64,000 nucleotides of DNA, taken from an uncultured Oscillospiraceae bacterium. Its GTDB lineage: Bacteria; Bacillota; Clostridia; Oscillospirales; Ruminococcaceae. A program made the translations under genes and the position numbers. The notes beneath the pieces are model-generated. The model ran no database searches, was not told the origin of the DNA, and saw only the letters and a list, made by a program, of their open reading frames with translations. The DNA is taken from positions 186,001-250,000 of the forward strand of contig CAJUHS010000002.1 of NCBI GenBank assembly GCA_910586535.1. Reading direction: 5' to 3'. Below, one piece after another: positions 58,863 to 64,000 of the stretch (positions are counted from its first letter, which is position 1; every line of letters begins with the position of its first letter).

Positions 58863-58910
58863 AATTTGTCCCTCCAAATAATGAGAATTTTTACCTATCG
58901 GTATGTATAT

Positions 58911-58939
58911 AGCATAGCAGTTTTGTTCCGGTAAGTCAA
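58911..58939 (-). promoter_or_regulatory. Predicted promoter of the HPr-like gene
   Basis: On the minus strand TTGACT (58934-58939), 17-base spacer, TATGCT (58911-58916), about 50 bases before the ATG. Confidence 0.78.
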
Positions 58940-59042
58940 GAGAATTTTCAAAACTTTTTTTGAATTGTATATTTATATGCATTGGGGGACAGTTATTCCA
59001 TAAAGCCTTTTGTTATATTTCACAAATTTTACGGTGGTTTTT

Positions 59043-60347
59043 ATGAAAATTTACTTTATAACCTTTGGCTGCAAAGTCAATCTTTACGAAACGGAAAACA
59101 TAAAACAGAACTTTTCCGCCGGCGGATACGATACCGCCGCCTCAGAAGCCGAAGCGGACGCTTTTCTCATTAACTCCTGCACCGTCACCGAAAGCAGCGA
59201 CAAAAAGCTGAAAAAAGAAATTAGACGGCTTAAAAGGATGTATCCCGATACAATAGTCATACTGACTGGCTGTTTCCCGCAGGCGTTTGCCGATAAAGCT
59301 GCGGCGCTTTCCGGAGCGGATATTGTTACGGGTACGAAAGACCGCGCCGCCCTGCCCGACCTGTTTTCCCGCTTTTTGGAGGATAGGCGGCGAATGTTAA
59401 GCGTTATTCCGTACCAGCGGAACGAATCCTTTGAAAACATGGCAAACACAGGCTACGACTTTAACACACGGGCTTTCGTGAAAATTCAGGACGGCTGCAA
59501 TATGTTCTGCTCCTACTGCATTATTCCCCATTCAAGGGGTGGCTTCCGCTCAAAACCGCTTGAGGACATAGTTTCCGAGGTCTCCGCTCTTGCGGAGGCA
59601 GGATACAAAGAGGTCGTACTGACGGGTATAAATCTTTCCTTTTACGGCGTGGACTTGGGTCTGAGGCTTGTAGATGCAATCGAATCGGTCTGCGGCATTG
59701 ACGGGATAGAACGTGTAAGGCTCGGCTCTATTGAACCGGAAGTCATTTCCGACACTGACGTTAAACGTTTAGCCGAGCAAAAAAAGCTTTGCTCCCAGTT
59801 CCATCTGTCTCTCCAAAGCGGTTGCGGCAAGACACTGAAAGCTATGAACAGACGGTATGACCCAGCACAGTATGAAAGTATTGTAAATTTATTGAGAACA
59901 AATTTCGATAACTGTTCAATAACTACGGATATAATGGTGGGATTTCCAGGCGAGACCGATGGGGACTTTGCGGAGTCAATACGATTTGCCGAGACTATTG
60001 GCTTTGCAAAAGCACACATTTTCGCATACTCGCGGCGAAAAGGCACTCCCGCTGCGGAAATGGCGGGACAGATACCCGAAGCTGTCAAGCGCTCACGCGC
60101 CGCAGAAATGGCAAAGACTATGAACAAATGCCGCGAAAGATTCTTGCAAAGTCAGGTGGGGACGGTTGCTCCGGTACTTTTTGAGCGGGAAAAAAACGAC
60201 GGTATGCCCCACGGCTACACGCCGAATTACACTCAAGTAAAAATTTCAAAAAAAAATCACAATATTAGTTTGCGTAATTCCATTTTTTATGTTAAAATAA
60301 TAGGAATAGGCAACGACTGCTGTTTAGGAGAAATTATTGCACAGTAA
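59043..60347 (+). CDS. mtaB: tRNA threonylcarbamoyladenosine methylthiotransferase MtaB
   Basis: A 434-residue radical-SAM enzyme that adds a methylthio group to t6A37 of tRNAs decoding ANN. The N-terminal MTTase domain has three cysteines (FGCKVN, NSCTVT, TGCFPQ) for one 4Fe-4S cluster. The radical-SAM core has DGCNMFCSYCIIPHSRGG (CxxxCxxC) near residue 153, then LGSIEPEV and HLSLQSGC. A C-terminal TRAM domain ends the protein. The start lacks a strong ribosome site (GGTGG). purL follows 29 bases later. Confidence 0.95.
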   Translation: MKIYFITFGCKVNLYETENIKQNFSAGGYDTAASEAEADAFLINSCTVTESSDKKLKKEIRRLKRMYPDTIVILTGCFPQAFADKAAALSGADIVTGTKDRAALPDLFSRFLEDRRRMLSVIPYQRNESFENMANTGYDFNTRAFVKIQDGCNMFCSYCIIPHSRGGFRSKPLEDIVSEVSALAEAGYKEVVLTGINLSFYGVDLGLRLVDAIESVCGIDGIERVRLGSIEPEVISDTDVKRLAEQKKLCSQFHLSLQSGCGKTLKAMNRRYDPAQYESIVNLLRTNFDNCSITTDIMVGFPGETDGDFAESIRFAETIGFAKAHIFAYSRRKGTPAAEMAGQIPEAVKRSRAAEMAKTMNKCRERFLQSQVGTVAPVLFEREKNDGMPHGYTPNYTQVKISKKNHNISLRNSIFYVKIIGIGNDCCLGEIIAQ

Positions 60348-60376
60348 AGTTTTATCATGATAAGGAGAGTAAAATT

Positions 60377-63300
60377 ATGTCAGTCTATCGTATCTATGTC
60401 GAAAAAAAACCGGAGTACGCCGTTGAAGCAAAAAATCTGCTTTCGGACATAAAAACGGCTCTGCGCCCCGACGGACTCAGAAATATCCGTATCCTTAACC
60501 GCTATGACGCGGAGGGACTGAGCGAGGAGGACTTTAAACTGGCGGCAGTCAATGTTTTCTCCGAGCCTGCGGTAGACGTGTGCTCCTACAAGCTGCCCGA
60601 AATAAAGGAAAACGAAACCGTTTTTGCGGTAGAATATCTTCCAGGGCAATTCGACCAGCGTGCCGATTCCTGCGAACAGTGTATTCAGATACTCACCCAG
60701 GGCGAGCGATGCAGGGTAAGAAACGCCCGCGTTTATATTCTTGAGGGAAAGCTTTCTCCTAATGAGCTCTCCGCTGTAAAATCCTATATCATTAATCCTG
60801 TGGAAAGCCGCGAAGCTTCTCTTGCGGAGGTAAGCACTCTTGCAGCCGAATATGATATCCCAACAACTGTGGAGACGCTTACAAACTTTATCTATCTGAA
60901 AGAAGCGGAGCTTGCAAGCTTTATTGACAAGTACGGTCTTGCAATGGATCTCGACGATATAAAGTTCTGCCAGAAATATTTTAAGGAGACTGAAAAACGC
61001 GACCCCACCATTACCGAAATAAGAATGATAGACACATACTGGTCAGATCACTGCCGCCACACAACGTTCCTGACTACCATTGACGACGCGGTTATCAATG
61101 CGGACTACATCAGAAAAACCTATGAACAGTATATAAACGTCCGCAAAGAGCTTGGCAGAGGCGGCAAACCCGTCACTCTTATGGACATTGCCACAATTGC
61201 CGCAAAAAAGCTGAAAAAGGACGGCGTCTTAAAAGACTTGGACGAATCCGAGGAGATAAACGCCTGCTCCGTAAAGATCAAGGTGGACGTTGACGGAGAT
61301 TTGCAGGACTGGCTGTTCATGTTCAAAAACGAGACCCATAACCACCCAACGGAAATAGAGCCTTTCGGCGGTGCGGCTACCTGCCTTGGCGGAGCGATCC
61401 GCGATCCCCTTTCGGGACGTTCCTACGTTTATCAGGCTATGCGCGTAACAGGTGCGTCCAACCCCCTTGTTCCCGTTGAAGACACCGTTCACGGCAAGCT
61501 TCCTCAGAGAAAGATAACCGTGGGTGCGGCTAACGGATACAGTTCATACGGAAATCAGATAGGACTTGCCACAGGTCACGTTGCGGAAGTATATCACCCC
61601 GGCTACGTTGCAAAGCGTCTTGAGATAGGCGCAGTAGTCGGAGCGGCTCCAGAAGCGAACGTTGTACGCGAAACTCCACTGCCCGACGACGTTATCATAC
61701 TCCTCGGCGGACGTACGGGCCGTGACGGATGCGGCGGCGCGACAGGCTCCTCCAAATCACACACCGAAGCTTCTCTGGAACACTGCGGAGCTGAAGTTCA
61801 GAAGGGCAATCCCCCCGAAGAGCGCAAGCTTCAGAGACTGTTCAGAAATCCAGACGTTACTAAAATGATAAAGCGCTGCAACGACTTTGGCGCAGGCGGC
61901 GTTTCAGTTGCCATAGGAGAGCTTGCTGACGGTCTTGACATAGACCTTGACAAGGTACCCAAAAAATACGATGGTCTTGACGGCACTGAGCTTGCAATTT
62001 CCGAAAGTCAGGAACGCATGGCTGTAGTCGTACGCAAAGAGGACGCGGACAGATTCATCGCCGAAGCAGCAAAAGAAAATCTTGAAGCTACTCTCGTAGC
62101 TGTAGTTACCAAAGAACCCCGTCTCAGAATGACATGGAACGGAAGCGTTATTGTAAATCTTTCCAGAGAATTTCTTAACTCAAACGGAGCGGAAAAACAC
62201 GCTACCGTTGCAGTTCCCGTACCCGTTACAAAACAGCTCAAAACCTACAGCGACACCGCCGATAGCTGGGAGCTGCTTATGACTAACCTTAACGTTTGCT
62301 CGCAAAAAGGTCTTGTAGAATACTTTGACTCCACTATCGGCGCAGGTACTGTTCTTATGCCTTTCGGAGGCAAGTATCAGCTTACGCCTACACAAGCCAT
62401 GGCTGCAAAAATCCCGGTACTTAAAGGCGAGACCGATACCTGTTCTGTCATGGGCTGGGGCTTCAATCCGTATGTTACGGACAGAAGTCCTTACCACGGA
62501 GCTATGTTTGCGGTAATAGAGTCAATAGCCAAGCTTGTTGCGGCGGGAGGAAGCTACAAAAAGTGCTGGCTGACTTTCCAGGAGTACTTTGAAAGAACAC
62601 AAAACAATCCCACACGCTGGGGCAAGCCTTTTGCCGCTCTGCTGGGCGCGTTCAAGGCTCAGCTTGAGCTTGGCTGCGGAGCCATAGGCGGCAAGGACTC
62701 TATGTCCGGTACTTTTGAAAATATCGACGTACCCTCAACGCTGGTATCGTTCGCGGCGGGTATTGCTTCTGCGAAAAACATTATTTCTCCAGAATTTAAA
62801 AAAGCGGGAGACAAGGTAATACTTATAGTTCCCGATCTGGACGAAAACGGTCTGCCCGTATTCGACAGCGTTAAGTCCTGCTTTGAAAGGGTAGAAAAGC
62901 TTATCGCGGACAAGACTGCGGTGGCTGCATGGGCAATAGGCTTCGGCGGCGTTGCGGAAGCGGTGGCAAAAATGTCCCTCGGAAACAGGATAGGCTTTAA
63001 GTTTGACAAGAAAATTTCCGACGACCTGCTGTTCTATTCCAGATACGGAGCGTTCGTTGTGGAGCTTAACGGCGATCCGTTTACAGTCGAGAATGTAATT
63101 GGCGAGACCATTACCGACTATAAGATAGACTGCAAAACCTATACAGTCGATATGGCGGACATTCAGAAAAAGTGGGAGGACAGACTCGAACCTATTTTCC
63201 CATGCAATATAAAGTCAGACGAGAAACCCGCTAAAATTTTCACCTACACCGCGAAAGAAGCTGTTCAGCACGCGTCCACATTTGCCAAGCCAAAGGTGCT

Positions 63301-64000
63301 TATACCTGTGTTCCCGGGCACTAACTGCGAATACGACACTGCAAGAGTGTTTGAACGCGCGGGAGCTAATCCGGAAATCGTAGTTATAAAAAACCTTTCA
63401 ACAGCTGCTCTGGAGGAAAGCGCCGCGTACTTTGAAAAGGCTGTTAAGCAGTCCCAGATAATCATGATACCCGGGGGCTTTTCCGGAGGCGACGAGCCTG
63501 ACGGTTCGGGCAAGTTCATTACCGCATTCTTCCGTAATCCCCGCGTAAAGGACGCCGTTCACGATCTGCTCGACAACCGCGACGGTCTTATGCTGGGCAT
63601 ATGCAATGGTTTCCAGGCTCTTATCAAGCTGGGGCTTGTTCCTTTCGGAAAGATAGTCGACATGACTGACAACTCCCCTACCCTTACGTTCAACACCATA
63701 GGCAGACATCAGTCAATGATGGTGAATACCCGTGTCGCTTCCACTAAGTCACCGTGGCTTGCCGGCTGCGAGGTAGGAGACATTCACAGAGTTGCTGTAT
63801 CCCATGGAGAGGGACGGTTCGTAGCTTCTCCCGAACTGATAAAGCAGCTTGCCGACAACGGTCAGATCGCCACACAGTATGTTGACCACGAGGGCGCTCC
63901 CTCAATGAATATCAGGTTTAACCCCAACGCTTCTTATGAAGCTATCGAGGGTATTACCTCTCCAGACGGACGTATCTTGGGCAAGATGTGCCACAGCGAA
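60377..64000 (+). CDS. purL: Phosphoribosylformylglycinamidine synthase, single-chain form (C-terminus cut by window end)
   Basis: The fourth step of purine synthesis, converting FGAR and glutamine to FGAM. 1208 residues are visible and the frame is open at the right edge. Domains in order: N-terminal PurS-like part, linker, first synthetase half (DTYWSDHCRHTTF near residue 225, then ETHNHPTEIEPFGGAAT), second half (MGWGFNPYV, GAIGGKDSMSG), and a glutaminase domain with the nucleophile Cys in LGICNGFQAL near residue 1075 and the His of MCHSE at the edge. The fused arrangement is the large PurL type, unlike the split purS-purQ-purL of Bacillus. AAGGAGA lies before the ATG. Confidence 0.97.
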   Translation, partial: MSVYRIYVEKKPEYAVEAKNLLSDIKTALRPDGLRNIRILNRYDAEGLSEEDFKLAAVNVFSEPAVDVCSYKLPEIKENETVFAVEYLPGQFDQRADSCEQCIQILTQGERCRVRNARVYILEGKLSPNELSAVKSYIINPVESREASLAEVSTLAAEYDIPTTVETLTNFIYLKEAELASFIDKYGLAMDLDDIKFCQKYFKETEKRDPTITEIRMIDTYWSDHCRHTTFLTTIDDAVINADYIRKTYEQYINVRKELGRGGKPVTLMDIATIAAKKLKKDGVLKDLDESEEINACSVKIKVDVDGDLQDWLFMFKNETHNHPTEIEPFGGAATCLGGAIRDPLSGRSYVYQAMRVTGASNPLVPVEDTVHGKLPQRKITVGAANGYSSYGNQIGLATGHVAEVYHPGYVAKRLEIGAVVGAAPEANVVRETPLPDDVIILLGGRTGRDGCGGATGSSKSHTEASLEHCGAEVQKGNPPEERKLQRLFRNPDVTKMIKRCNDFGAGGVSVAIGELADGLDIDLDKVPKKYDGLDGTELAISESQERMAVVVRKEDADRFIAEAAKENLEATLVAVVTKEPRLRMTWNGSVIVNLSREFLNSNGAEKHATVAVPVPVTKQLKTYSDTADSWELLMTNLNVCSQKGLVEYFDSTIGAGTVLMPFGGKYQLTPTQAMAAKIPVLKGETDTCSVMGWGFNPYVTDRSPYHGAMFAVIESIAKLVAAGGSYKKCWLTFQEYFERTQNNPTRWGKPFAALLGAFKAQLELGCGAIGGKDSMSGTFENIDVPSTLVSFAAGIASAKNIISPEFKKAGDKVILIVPDLDENGLPVFDSVKSCFERVEKLIADKTAVAAWAIGFGGVAEAVAKMSLGNRIGFKFDKKISDDLLFYSRYGAFVVELNGDPFTVENVIGETITDYKIDCKTYTVDMADIQKKWEDRLEPIFPCNIKSDEKPAKIFTYTAKEAVQHASTFAKPKVLIPVFPGTNCEYDTARVFERAGANPEIVVIKNLSTAALEESAAYFEKAVKQSQIIMIPGGFSGGDEPDGSGKFITAFFRNPRVKDAVHDLLDNRDGLMLGICNGFQALIKLGLVPFGKIVDMTDNSPTLTFNTIGRHQSMMVNTRVASTKSPWLAGCEVGDIHRVAVSHGEGRFVASPELIKQLADNGQIATQYVDHEGAPSMNIRFNPNASYEAIEGITSPDGRILGKMCHSE

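Noticed and set aside
1..64000. tRNA or rRNA genes, CRISPR arrays, complete insertion sequences, prophage genes
   Set aside because: Scanned by eye for tRNA arm motifs, regularly spaced repeats, and transposase or integrase motifs; none was found, although a short tRNA could be missed without a covariance search.

Overview
The window looks like chromosomal DNA of a low-to-moderate GC Gram-positive anaerobe of the Ruminococcus/Oscillospiraceae type. The evidence is a type III glutamine synthetase, a cellobiose 2-epimerase that closely resembles the Ruminococcus albus enzyme as I remember it, a tryptophan T-box leader, RNase M5, ComEC and ComFB, a YuaF/FloT-like flotillin operon, a class A RNase P RNA, and promoters that mostly fit the TTGACA-17-TATAAT consensus. 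I see no tRNA or rRNA genes, CRISPR array, complete insertion sequence or prophage. Most of the window is housekeeping core genome.

Layout. 1-2.6 kb (minus): rpe followed by an Rnf-like membrane set in the order rnfD-rnfE-rnfA. It has no rnfG between D and E, and every visible Fe-S cysteine is replaced. 3-12.5 kb (minus): one long gene train, alaS-HIT-comEC-holA-rnmV-MBOAT acyltransferase-DHHW protein. 12.7-17.2 kb: a divergent envelope module. A small membrane peptide, an NfeD-like protein, a 36-residue protein, a flotillin and an 88-residue protein lie on the minus strand; an XRE regulator with a membrane partner lies on the plus strand. All three promoters carry the same perfect 15-bp palindrome just after the -10 box, which makes a self-contained regulon. 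17.3-24.3 kb: glnN with a leader hairpin, a MarR/PPOX pair behind a double palindrome, an overlapping kinase-DUF896-GNAT-nspC cluster, and ackA. 24.8-33.3 kb (plus): tmcAL, a tyrosine-rich secreted protein, rpmE, yigZ, then the macromolecular synthesis genes dgt-dnaG-rpoD, and an Rrf2 regulator.

33.4-46.1 kb (minus): two paralogous FecR-type membrane proteins, rnpB, an unknown 291-residue protein, a tandem PII-like/DUF1538 pair, and secA-DUF1015-cellobiose epimerase-comFB. 46.3-56.6 kb (plus): a zinc-ribbon TPR protein, a sugar-binding-domain/GGDEF protein, T-box-controlled trpBA, a Ca2+/cation exchanger, then DinB-pdxK-trmL-degV. 56.7-57.1 kb (minus): the remnant of an ECF sigma factor with its downstream partner. 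57.2-64 kb: pyrB carrying a PyrI-like zinc ribbon, a small membrane protein, an HPr-like protein without the phosphorylatable histidine, mtaB, and purL running off the right edge.

The two points most worth following are the cysteine-less Rnf-like set at the left edge and the GTAAAT-N3-ATTTAC regulon around the flotillin operon. Further points are the truncated and frameshifted sigma/partner locus, the PyrB-zinc ribbon fusion, a TrpA with a rewritten phosphate-binding loop, and the paired internal duplications in the PII-like and DUF1538 proteins.
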